64,000 nucleotides of DNA from Madurella fahalii (taxonomy: Eukaryota > Ascomycota > Sordariomycetes > Sordariales), in the NCBI GenBank assembly GCA_029876055.1, contig CM056880.1, positions 1,798,001 to 1,862,000 on the forward strand. The letters are read 5' to 3'. This document shows positions 1 through 9,474 of the stretch, piece after piece. Within the stretch, counting starts at the first letter, position 1, and the number at the start of each line of letters is the position of its first letter. The notes below the pieces were generated by a model that searched no databases, was not told the DNA's origin, and saw only the letters and a program-made list of their open reading frames with translations. Made by a program: the position numbers and the translations under genes.

Positions 1-575
1 ACAAGAAGCCAGCACGGGTCCGCCTCGATCCGTTCGCGCACCGCCGCCAACAGCTCCGTGCCTCTGAGACTCTCCACAAGTCCCAGCTTCTTCGCGACCA
101 ATCTGTAATCCTGCTCGAACGTGGTCTCGTTGTCGGCGTGAACCCAGAACACAGAGCAGGGCGGGTCACGGAAGCTCCTGCGGTGGGCATACTCGAGCGC
201 GACCTGCGTTTTCCTATGTCTGTCAGCCTGTGTGTGGCCGATTTGGAGGGTAGGGCCTTACCCAGATCCGCCCAGGCCCTAGAGGGCAGCGCTCTGGTAT
301 TCGCGGGATGGGGGGAGAAGCGCGTCGAGCTCGGAGAAGATGGCGGCGCGGTGGACGACATCCTCATTACGGGGACAGGGGATCACACGGCACGGGGGAA
401 GCGGCTTGCCTTCCGGATTGTTAATCGTTAGGTTTAAGGTACCTCCGGATACATGCGTGCCGGCGATGACGTTTTTGCCGCCGATCCGTCCAAAGGAGAC
501 CGGTGGGTCCATCGGGTCGGGCCGTCGATAATTTATACCACTTAGCACAATTTCAGCTCCGTGATGCTCAATCAA
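1..575 (-). pseudogene. NB-ARC NLR receptor with N-terminal amyloid-like motif (partial, in-frame stop)
   Basis: STAND-class intracellular receptor; the 5' end is in the window and the rest lies off the left edge. The N-terminus carries a motif centred on GKNVIAGTHVSGGTLN (residues about 33-48 from ATG 575), followed by the fungal NB-ARC lead-in CRVIPCPRNEDVVHR. The P-loop GLGGSGKT is split by a 48 bp intron (261-214, GTAAGG...ATAG). After it the frame reads TQVALEYAHRR, CSVFWVHADNETT and PCWLLV, all typical of NB-ARC. The codon just before GLGG is TAG (281-279), where relatives usually have an aromatic residue or His, so the allele looks broken although downstream sequence is clean. An alternative start is ATG 512 (MDPPVSFG). 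It is divergent from the Pfs gene at 1055, which carries the same motif. Domain identity is strong; loss of function is inferred. Confidence 0.8.
279..281 (-). other. In-frame TAG upstream of NLR P-loop
   Basis: The reading frame runs AAL-TAG-GLGGSG. A single G-to-A change from TGG (Trp) would give TAG. On the opposite strand this is C to T in a CpA context, the dinucleotide preferred by RIP. No splice pair that would remove the codon is visible. Confidence 0.7.
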
Positions 576-1054
576 AGACCGTCGTCAGAGCAAATATTGA
601 AACGCAGAGCCCGTACCATGAGAGGATGAGAGGGAGGAAGGGTAAAAGGCGGAGGGGGTTTCCAGTTCACACGAGCGTCGCTTAACGCATTGTGCTTTCC
701 CTGCTACCTGTAGCCGAAGGGGGAAGAGCAACTACCTAACCCGATGGATGTTCCGACCCGACAAACCGTCAATCAATTCGAAGATGGTCTGCGGATTTCA
801 ACGTCCTAGTTTTCTACGCGTTAAGTAAGGTTGGAATCGATCCAACCTCTATATATACGTTTGCGAACCCTCCGCAACCCCCATTCTCTCCATACAGCGG
901 CTTACAGAACGTCTGATATGGAGACGGCGTGCGGCTAACATGCCTGCCGATTGAAGAACAACCAATGAGAGCATTAGTCTAGTCGCCTGAGAACCTTGCT
1001 CAACATCCCAGAGCACCGCTCTGCCTAAAGCCCAACAACCATCCTCACCGAAGC
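576..1054. promoter_or_regulatory. Bidirectional promoter of the NLR/Pfs pair
   Basis: About 480 bp between two divergent start codons. A TATA-like 'tatatatac' lies at about 849-857. No open frame with family similarity is seen. Co-regulation of the two genes is inferred only from the arrangement. Confidence 0.4.
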
Positions 1055-2104
1055 ATGCCTGAACTGAATCCCCGACTCTACACGGTCGCATGGATCGCGC
1101 CTCTCGAGATCGAGGCGCGAGCCGCCCTGCATATGTTCGATAACCGACATGACGGCTGGTTTCCCACGAGTCGAGGTGACGACTATTTGTTCCATGCGGG
1201 CGAGGTGTGCGGACACAACGTCGTCCTCGCGACTCTTCCCGCGGGTCAGGAATACGGCACGGGATCGGCGGCCGCACTCGCTAGCCAGGTGAAGAAATTC
1301 TTCCCGAATCTCTGGTTCGGCTTGCTCGTCGGCGTTGCCGCTGGTCTCCCCAATCTATTGACGAATCCGCCCCGTGACATCCGCCTCGGCGATGTCCTCG
1401 TGGCGCTCCCCGAAGGGGACAGTGCCGGGCTGGTAGCCTACGATCTGGGCAAGGAGACCAAAAATGGGTTTCAGCTTCTGCGTTTCGGCCACGTGCTAGC
1501 TACTACCGAGACCATCGTTCGGTCAGCGATCGGTAGTATTAAAATTCATGCGCCGAACGACTCGGAGAAGTTCCTCGTATACTATGAGAACATGAAAGAG
1601 AAGGACCATGCACATGGCACCTTCGCCGACCCTGGCCAGGATAAGGACGTGTTGTACGAGGTAGATGAGAATAGAGTGACGAAGCCGGTCAAGCGTGAAC
1701 CGCGGCCAGACTCCAGGCGGACCCGAGTGTGGTACGGGCCGATCGGTTCGGGAGAGAAGTTGATGAAAAATGCCCAGAAGCGTGACGAGCTCAGGGATAA
1801 GTACAACGTCATCGGCCTCGAAATGGAGGCGGCCGGAACGATGAACTGCATCCCCGTCGGCGTCATCCGGGGAGTTTCTAACTACGGGGACGAGCACAAG
1901 AATGAGGAGTGGCGGCCCTACGCTGCAGCGATGGCTGCGGCTTATGCCAAAGCAGTCTTATGCGAGATATTTCCAGGCAGAACACCGTTCGCGTCTGCCC
2001 CGCGGGAATTTGGAGGATTTGTTTTCCATGGGCCCATTCTTGGTAAAAATGTACTTGCTGGAACGTCTATCTCCGAGGGAACAACGACGCTTAACTTTCC
2101 CTAG
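1055..2104 (+). CDS. Pfs (PNP_UDP_1) nucleoside-phosphorylase-like protein with C-terminal amyloid-like motif
   Basis: Intronless, 349 aa. The body is the fungal Pfs/5'-methylthioadenosine-nucleosidase-like fold: TVAWIAPLEIEARAA at the start, GLLVGVAAGLP, LGDVLVALP, the GLEMEAAG active-site strand, and VIRGVSNYGDEHKNEEW followed by YAAAMAAAYAKAVL. The last ~28 residues (about 322-349) are not part of the enzyme fold and read FHGPILGKNVLAGTSISEGT, closely matching the N-terminus of the divergent NLR. In known fungal systems such a tail lets an NLR template amyloid assembly of an effector. The family would cleave N-glycosidic bonds of nucleosides; the substrate is unknown. Confidence 0.88.
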   Translation: MPELNPRLYTVAWIAPLEIEARAALHMFDNRHDGWFPTSRGDDYLFHAGEVCGHNVVLATLPAGQEYGTGSAAALASQVKKFFPNLWFGLLVGVAAGLPNLLTNPPRDIRLGDVLVALPEGDSAGLVAYDLGKETKNGFQLLRFGHVLATTETIVRSAIGSIKIHAPNDSEKFLVYYENMKEKDHAHGTFADPGQDKDVLYEVDENRVTKPVKREPRPDSRRTRVWYGPIGSGEKLMKNAQKRDELRDKYNVIGLEMEAAGTMNCIPVGVIRGVSNYGDEHKNEEWRPYAAAMAAAYAKAVLCEIFPGRTPFASAPREFGGFVFHGPILGKNVLAGTSISEGTTTLNFP

Positions 2105-2555
2105 AAGTCAGGAAACCTGGATCCTTTGCATCGTTTTATCAAGTGCCGATTACGCTATGTCGCGGTCTTGACAGAAAGGGATTTTGATAATGGCTATATC
2201 TGTCTCCTATCCCAACCAACTTCCAAAAATGAAAGGACAAAACGCCAGGCTTTGTGAATGCAGGTCCCGTCCGTCCAACCCCGTTCATCACCCACCAGCC
2301 AACCGTTGTTCAAGATTCTCTTTATAGGTTAGGTAGAGGAGAGAGAGAAAAGTGGTTGGGTAACGCTTTGCTGCCGGGGCCGGTGCTGCTAGCCAGACGG
2401 CATGGCGCGGGCCAGTTTGATACCTCCATCAGGCTCATCACATCCAGCGCTCCCCCGCCCCCCTTTCTCCTCTATTATCTCTCATCCCTCATCTTTCATC
2501 TCTCATCCACATTCACCACGCATCCATCCATCCATCCCATAAGCATTTAGATACC
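2105..2555. other. Intergenic 2105-2555
   Basis: Convergent gap between the Pfs gene and the WD40 gene. Pyrimidine-rich stretches occur at 2451-2545, including CATC repeats. No gene recognised. Confidence 0.5.
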
Positions 2556-4598
2556 TTATGATAGTCGAACCCCCCAGACCCCCCTGCCCGCGCTCACCCC
2601 AAGCCACTCGCCAAAATCCCCTCCACCGCCACTACCGTTCGACGCCGACGACAAGTGCGGCACCCACCCCAGATTCCCCACCTCGTACTCGCACTGCCAG
2701 CTGGCCACCGGACTCCTGGCACTCCCGTCGCCGGTACCCCCGATCCCATTCACAGCCACACCCGCCCCGGTAATCGTACCCGACGACGACGACGATGATG
2801 AAGGCTGGCTATTCAGCAAGTCCCAGATGAGCACCTGGCAATCGTCCCCACCCGACGCGAGGGTGCCGCGGCGCAGCGGGGACCACTCGACGCAGCTGAG
2901 GGCGCCGCCGTGGCCGCGCAGCTCGAGGAGGGCCTGGCCGGGCTGGCGCACGTCGAGGATGCGGATGACGCTCGAGTCTTGCGCGAAGGTGGCGAGGAGG
3001 TTGTGGTCGTGCGGCGAGGTGGCCAGGCGGAGGAGCGGCGGCGGGTGGGACATGGTCTGCTGGGCGAGCGTCGGGGAGATGCGGCCGCCGTTGGAGTCTG
3101 TTTTTTTGGACAAGGAGTGTTAAAAAGGTTTCTTCTTTTTAAAAAAGAAAAGAAAAGAAAAGAGTTGGCTGGCTCGCTTACCTCTTTCATCCTTGCCCGT
3201 GGGCTCGTAGATGATGGTGCTGTGTTCTAGGCTGCGGAGGTCAAACATGCGCACGCTGCCGTCCTGCCCGCAGCTGACGAAAACGTCGACGCTCTGCGCG
3301 CAGAACCGCACGTCGTAAACCTCCTTGTCGTGGGCGATCAGCTGCGTCTTGGCCGTCAAAGACGGAATGTCCCAGATGGTGCAGGTCGTGTCTATGCTCG
3401 ACGTGATGATCAGGCTGGGCGTGACCGTATTCCAGTCGAGCGACGTTAGCGGCGCCGTGTGGTCCGGCGTCTTAGAGTTGGACAGGAGCGCCAGCGGCGT
3501 CAGCTTCGTGATGGGCATGTCGCGCCCGTTTCTCGACGTTATCAAAGAGCCGGGCGTGTGCACCTGGGAATCGGAGGGGAGTGACCATAGGCGGAGGTGG
3601 TCGCCCGAGGTCGCGAGCAGGTCGGTGGATTGCTTTTGCGACGATGGCGGCTCCCATAGCAAGCGGGTGACGGGATATGAGTGCGTCGCCTCGGCGATTC
3701 TCGTAAAGTCCATGGCATACTTGGATGTCCCAGGCGAGTACACGTCGGAGGGCGTGGGGGTGAGTTGAGCATCGAGAATTTGGATCTGAGGTGCCGTGGC
3801 GTCAGGAGGTTTGTCCGAAGGAAGGGAGAAGGGTTTGGCTACAGGGCGGACAGAGGAACTTACAAAATTGTGGCCGTCTTCCAAATAACTTCCAATAGCC
3901 ACTTTGCCGGCACTGTTGCCCTGGGGCGTCCACTTGCACCAGTCGAAAGCGTAGAGAGCCCACGGAGCCATGTAGTTGCTGGTGCGTGACTGGGCGTTTG
4001 CCAGCTCGTAGGCGGGCGTGCCGGGTAGGCCATCAGAGAGACTCGAGTCGGCCCGCGGCCGGATATCGGCGAGCCCAAGAGGGGTGTTGGAGATGTTTCG
4101 CTGGGAGCCCGAGGTGGTGTATTTGGGGTCGGTGGGTGACATGTACTGCGAAGAGGTGCTGCCGCCGGGGGTGGTCGGCGTGTAGGGCATATAACCCGAA
4201 CCGCCCTCGTAGGGCGCCGAAGGACTAGAGCGCGAGTAGCTATGCGACAAGCTCAATGAATTGGGTTTCGACTGGGACTGATGCGGTTGGTAGTCTGATT
4301 GCTGCATGGTGGGCAAGGTGGGAGCCGTGTTGGACTGCATTGCGGACGGGCGCGCAGTCAATCCGCCTGGCTGCAGCACGTTCGGAACGGACCCTGTGGG
4401 CTGATAGTTGGGCATCTGCGACAGGTTCGGCGAGGCCTGGTCGAGCTTTATGTGAGGGGGGCCGGCTGCCGAGTAGTCGCGCGGCGACATCTGCTGGCCC
4501 TGATGAGCCATGGCCGACGACGACGTGTGCAGCTCGTCGGGATGCGACGAGTAGGTTCCTGTCCGCCGCGGCGGTTGGTACTGTGGTGGTTGGTTCAT
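2556..4598 (-). CDS. WD40 protein of the DCAF7/WDR68 family
   Basis: Three exons: 4598-3864, 3785-3182 and 3097-2556, giving 626 aa. Introns of 78 bp (phase 0, GTAAGT...CTCAG) and 84 bp (phase 1). The first ~185 residues are low-complexity Q/P/S/T. The rest matches DCAF7/WDR68 (AN11/TTG1 kin): ALYAFDWCKW, KVAIGSYLEDG, LLATSGDHLRLW, SSIDTTCTIWDI, KTQLIAHDKEVYDVRF and GSVRMFDLRSLEHSTIIYE. Family members are scaffold WD propellers binding DYRK kinases and CUL4-DDB1. The first intron leaves the ORF open, so automatic calls may retain it; removal joins GHNF to IQILDAQ as in relatives. Start ATG 4598 (MNQPPQYQ) is chosen over an in-frame upstream extension lacking similarity. A glycine/serine-rich insert sits near the C-terminus. 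Confidence 0.85.
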
Positions 4599-5542
4599 AT
4601 GTGCCGGCGTGCCGCGGGGGAGGGGGGCCGCGGGGGGGGGGGGGGCGCGGCCGTCCAGCGGAGGATGGTCTGGGTCCGGGGCTGCGAAGTGCCTGAAGAC
4701 GGGGGGGTGATTGGGCGGGGTGGCTTGCGCCAAGGGCCCGATGCCCGTTTCCAACGTCCGCGAGATGTAGAAAAGACGAAATTGCCGTTTCCCAGCCGCA
4801 GTGAGCCAGGCTGTTGGGCGCGAAAGCCCGGGAGCGGCAATGGTAACTTTGGAACACACGTGGAAGAGGAAGCAATGTGATGTCGGAGCTTCAGATGTTC
4901 GAGTCTGGCAGCAATGGGGTCACGGTCGCTGGACTGGCCGTCGTCTGCCGCCAGGTGGCTGCGGCTGCGCACCGGAACTGCGAGACGTGATTGGGCTGTC
5001 CAACGTATCTGCATGGGTCAGCCGCTTGTTCCTCAACCCGTCGCAGCGACTCTCGAGAAATGAGGGATACAATATACGATCGTGCTCTTGGTTAGGGCAT
5101 GGATTTGACAGAGTAGTATCATGGCCAGTCTCACAAAGCATTTTATAGAATTTTATGTTCTGAGAGCTGCGTTGTTAGGCGCCCTGATGTACTTTGTCAC
5201 GTACACTGATCGGGAAACCGATAACACGGTGCCCCACCTCCACGCCGAGGTACATCGCCTTACTTCATCTCATCTCCGCTGCCTTTGACGGAAGCCGAAG
5301 CCGCAACAGAGAAACACAACCGTTTCATTACATTTCACATTTTTGGTGTAGATGCCCGACAGGGTGTGTGAGATCTTAGACGACTACCATAGTCAGGCAG
5401 GTGGCAGAGGCGAACCACGCCAACCGACCATCAGTGCCCGCTCAAATATTGCGACTTGAATTCACTCACCAGTTGCACCGCCTCATTCGATCCATCGTCA
5501 TCCCTTCAGGTGATTCTTTGATTCTCACCCACAGTCAACGGC
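4599..5542. promoter_or_regulatory. Divergent promoter region, WD40 gene and cab4
   Basis: About 940 bp between two divergent starts. Contains G-runs at about 4624-4646 and pyrimidine-rich sequence at 5470-5530 ahead of cab4. No gene recognised. Confidence 0.45.
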
Positions 5543-6769
5543 ATGATGAAACGGGACGACTTGCCCTCACTTCTTTTGCTTCCTTTCCCTCCGGACCCCT
5601 CGAACCGTTCGCTCCTCAACGCCGCCTATCGGCCCTCCATCACTGCTACCCTCTCCAAACTCAAACACCCGACGAGCGCATCAAAACTGACGATCGCCGT
5701 CGCCTGTCCCATCTTACACGGCCCGTTCCTCCGTTCCAAGACGCTCTCATGGCCCGCAGCCCAGGCGCTCATCGCAGGCGTCTACAGCATCCTCTCAGTC
5801 GTGTGCGCCCAACTCTCGATCGGCACTGAGGTAGGCGGCGGGCCCGGCTCGGTTGACGCGACTGTCATCCTGATCGACCACGACCGCGACCGGCGCTTCA
5901 CCCCGGACTTCCGCCCGGCCATCGAGCCCAACAACACCGTCGTCGTGGACATGGCCACGTTCGCCTCCGCGTACCACCCCTGGAACTACGTCTTCCACGT
6001 GCGCAGCGAGCCCGGCCTCCAGCTGTACCAGACGTACCTCCGCTTTGCCGAGGGAAGGCAGACGCTTCTGCAGGAACAGCTCGTCCCCGTCGAGGGCGGC
6101 CTGACCATGAATGCCGCTCACGGCGGCCCCTCGAGTCTGACCCCGCAGACGTCTACCTACCCCGTGGTCTGCCTGGGAGGGACGTTTGATTACCTCCACC
6201 CGGGCCACAAGCTACTCCTGACGGCCGGCGCGCTGCTGCTACAGGTGCCACGGAAGGACGAGGCCGCCAAGCCATGTCTATACATCATCGGCGTCACTGG
6301 CGATGAGATGCTACGAAGCAAGAAGTTCGCCGAGTACGTCCAGTCGTGGGAGGAGCGGGCGCGGAACGTGATCGATTTCTTGTCGCGCCTGCTTGAGCTT
6401 TCCGGCCGTGGATGGAAAGACGGCACACAGCCCCAGATCGACGAACAGGACGGCGACTTCCGAGCGACCTTCCGAGACGGCACGATCCAAGTCCAGTGCG
6501 TGCGCATCCATGACCCGTTTGGGCCGACCATCACGGTGGAAGACATCGATGCGCTGGTTGTGTCGGGAGAGACGAGATCCGGCGGGCAGGCTGTCAATGA
6601 GAAGCGGGCTGAGCAAGGCTGGCGGGCGCTAGAGGTCTTTGAGGTCGACGTGCTCGATGCGGAGGAGATTTCGGATGAGCCAAGCAAGACGGAGAACTTT
6701 GCTGCCAAGATTAGCAGCACGGCTATCAGGCAGCTAAGGGCGCAGGCGAGAACCCCGACCAAAATATGA
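5543..6769 (+). CDS. cab4: Phosphopantetheine adenylyltransferase (eukaryotic PPAT, Cab4)
   Basis: Intronless, 408 aa. Catalyses ATP + 4'-phosphopantetheine to dephospho-CoA in coenzyme A synthesis. The nucleotidyltransferase signature is clear at about residues 212-228: VCLGGTFDYLHPGHKLLL, containing the HxGH motif. It is followed by the KKFAEYVQSWEERARNVIDF helix region and the C-terminal ISSTAIR motif that binds ATP phosphates. The N-terminal ~200 residues form the fungal-specific extension seen in Cab4-type enzymes. Two adjacent ATGs (5543 and 5546) are possible starts. There is no intron evidence. Likely cytosolic; housekeeping. Confidence 0.92.
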   Translation: MMKRDDLPSLLLLPFPPDPSNRSLLNAAYRPSITATLSKLKHPTSASKLTIAVACPILHGPFLRSKTLSWPAAQALIAGVYSILSVVCAQLSIGTEVGGGPGSVDATVILIDHDRDRRFTPDFRPAIEPNNTVVVDMATFASAYHPWNYVFHVRSEPGLQLYQTYLRFAEGRQTLLQEQLVPVEGGLTMNAAHGGPSSLTPQTSTYPVVCLGGTFDYLHPGHKLLLTAGALLLQVPRKDEAAKPCLYIIGVTGDEMLRSKKFAEYVQSWEERARNVIDFLSRLLELSGRGWKDGTQPQIDEQDGDFRATFRDGTIQVQCVRIHDPFGPTITVEDIDALVVSGETRSGGQAVNEKRAEQGWRALEVFEVDVLDAEEISDEPSKTENFAAKISSTAIRQLRAQARTPTKI

Positions 6770-8196
6770 TCCGCGGGCGCGACAGGTGCTCCGGGCAATC
6801 TGAACTGTGGATCTTAATGCGCTGGTAGATGACTTGGTAGCGACGAGATATCGTTTGGCCTCAGTGATGGAACCTAATAAGCGAGTGTCCAAGTCGATGG
6901 CTGGAGAGACGCCTTTCGACCTCCCCTGCCAATGCTGGAAGTTCTGTCAACTCGCGCGCTTTAACCTATGGATGGTTTTCACAGCTGTACGTAACGGACG
7001 TCGGAGGACGTCAGAGGACGTTACGATGCTGCAAATACGCCCGAAACCTTGGACATTTCTGGGGACCCCTCTATGAGATCCTATGTAAGGCAGCGCGGCT
7101 GGGAAAGTATCCACTGTGCGTATTCCAGTAATACAACGGACTTCTTCATGACGAATCGTTGTGCTGTTGTTGTGCATAAAATTTATGCTCACTTGGTCCA
7201 TCCGTCTTGCCCCTGTCGAAGCGGCCATGCGGGGAGTGATTTGTAGATCTGTACACTAAGCGCCTAAAGGAAATAAAGTTCGGCTAGTATATTATATGAC
7301 AGTGCCACCATGCGCATCATCCGTACCACGCCACATGGAATTGTGGAGGATCTGGCAAGATCGGAGATGCGGAATGTCTCAGCTGCGTGACTAATTAAGG
7401 CGCCGACAGGGGTGCTAGACACACTAGCCAGGTATGAAAATAAGGGCAGGACTTATTTTTCGGGATACGAGCCTTAGAGAGGGATAGTTCCGAAGTGCTG
7501 GTTGATCTGCATTCAGAGATAGTGTATATCAACAAGTCGACGGCTCTTGGCTGTTCGAGTTTGTTGAGAGCAGGTGGAGGTCTAATATGCGGTGGGGTCG
7601 CACTGTGCCGGATTCAGGGGTTCTGGAACTTTGGTCCGGTTCTTATTGGCGTCCTTTGAACACTGCCAACCGCAGCCAAACCAGAATGGGCAATGGAAAA
7701 GTAGTGTCTCCAGCATGTTCTAACCCGGGCTATTTACTAGTAGAGCTCTGAGATTCAGGCACAAGGTCCAACCTTGTGATGATATCCTGTGAGGGCGAAT
7801 CAGCGCGATAGCCTGCCCAGCCCGATGCGGTGTAGAGACCAGAACAATAGCTGCAGATGTTTGTTCCGCCGTCTCGTGAAACCACTCCTTGTCATAATCG
7901 CCACAGCAATAGACTTCCAGGATGTGCGAAGACCCTGGTCCCTGCAGATCGAGACAAGAGCTTGAATGAATAAACAGAATATCTTCAAGTTGACGCTTCC
8001 TAATTATTCAGTTGTGGTCCAGGACCAAAACCCAATGATATCCGAACCGCCTTGCCCTTGCCGTTTTTGCTAACTCTCGTCTAAAATGTCCTAAGCGGCC
8101 TCTTGTGCCGTGAGCCGTCTATGTACGTACTTAGCATGTCTATAAAACAAAATACTATATTTGAAAACGAAACGAAGACGAAAAATCCGGGCGTGT
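6770..8196. other. Intergenic 6770-8196
   Basis: 1.4 kb with no recognisable gene on either strand. It holds a GACGTC-rich imperfect palindrome at 6990-7025 (see separate entry). Confidence 0.5.
6990..7025. repeat. Inverted repeat with spaced GGACGTC units
   Basis: Arms CGTAACG (6990-6996) and CGTTACG (7019-7025) flank GGACG(T/TC) units spaced at 10 bp. The GACGTC cores resemble CRE/ATF-type half-sites. The function is unknown and no gene lies nearby on a clear reading. Confidence 0.4.
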
Positions 8197-9474
8197 TTAG
8201 TGGTGGGAGATTGCCCACTTTGTCTGCACCCTAATACCGTTGATGTTCTGGTGATTGTTTTCCTGCTCCGTCGTTAGGGCGATCTCGGAGCCGCTGTCGC
8301 TGCCAGCGGGCCCTGGACGGTCCTGGTCGGGCTCAGGCGTCGCCGCTTTGGCTACGGCTGTCTGGTAATGCACCTCCTGGTTTGACGCATATATGTCTTC
8401 GAGTGAGATGGGCTTGTCAAGGTTGCTTTGATTCTTGAGCTTGCTGAAGGCGCTGCCGTTGGTAGGGTTGCGGTCGCTATGGTAATAATGGTTTGATTTT
8501 GCGGTGTCCCGGCTTGACGCACACCTTGCTCGGAGTGTGCCTAACATGGGCATGCTGACGCACATGATGGCCAGAAGCGGTTCGGTCGTTGACCAAAAGT
8601 CGGCCCAAATCATGGTCCCCGTGAGGTTGTTCAGGTCAAGCTGCGTCAGGGCTATGATACGGATGATGGCGACGACGCTGACGCTGAGCGAGGGAAGAGA
8701 CGTAAAGTTAGTTGGCGGCCGCCACCTTGAACACAGGCTAGGGGCCTTTTGGAGATAACTTACATCAGACCGATGAGGAAGACACCGGTTAGACCGAGTT
8801 TGGTGGCCGTCGTCATCTTCAGGGACCAGACGGTTGGCAGCGGCAGCGCCAGGATCACAATGTCGGTGATAATATTGAAGGCGCCAATGGCAATGAACGA
8901 AGCCACCTGGTCGCCGCACTCGCCGGGTATGGTTGGGTCGTAGGATCTAGCGAAGGGGCGGCAGAGTAGGAACACCTGGAGGAGGTTGCCAATGCTCCAG
9001 AGACAAACGAATGCGAGGGCGATCTTGGTGGCCATCCGCAAGCCGTTGTTTACAAAGACACGAAGGTAGAAGATCATGACGCTGAGCTTGACGGTGCTGA
9101 TGGATACCACGTAGATGAGCTCGTAGGAGACGAGCATCCTAAGTATGTGAGGGAGGTTGGGCATAGTCTCATTCATGGGGTATCCGACCCCCATTGGTGC
9201 CCCTGATACGCAGCAAGTTAGCCCTTGGACGGAATCTATACCCTGCTGTGTCATGGCCGATATACTCACATAAACCCTGGATAATCAACATGCCGATACC
9301 CTGGGGCAGGGCAAATAAGATGAGGTAGTCATCCCACCACAGTCCGGCGCCAGTCAAGAAGCGAGCCACAAGACGCAGGCCCACGATCGCCGTCGTCAGG
9401 AGAGCGATGATGCAGTTGATGACGAGATGGATTTTGACGATGGGCAGTACAGGGAATTCGACGTACTCCAACAT
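8197..9474 (-). CDS. Fungal rhodopsin-domain seven-helix membrane protein (PTH11-like receptor class)
   Basis: Three exons: 9474-9270, 9202-8764 and 8683-8197, giving 376 aa. Introns are 67 bp (phase 1) and 80 bp (phase 2). Hydrophobic helices include IHLVINCIIALLTTAIVGLR, WWDDYLILFALPQGIGMLII, the block around ELIYVVSISTVKLSVMIFYLR, KIALAFVCLWSIGNLLQVFL, AFNIITDIVILALPLPTVW and KLGLTGVFLIGLI. The W-DD pair after helix 2, LSVMIFYLRVF, the CRPFARSYDP loop and ITDIVILALPLP mark the integral-membrane rhodopsin domain of Pezizomycotina. The cytosolic tail (about 120 residues) is polar and Ser/Asn-rich. A CFEM domain, present in some relatives, is absent. The ligand is unknown; a plasma-membrane sensor role is inferred from the family. 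Confidence 0.85.
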
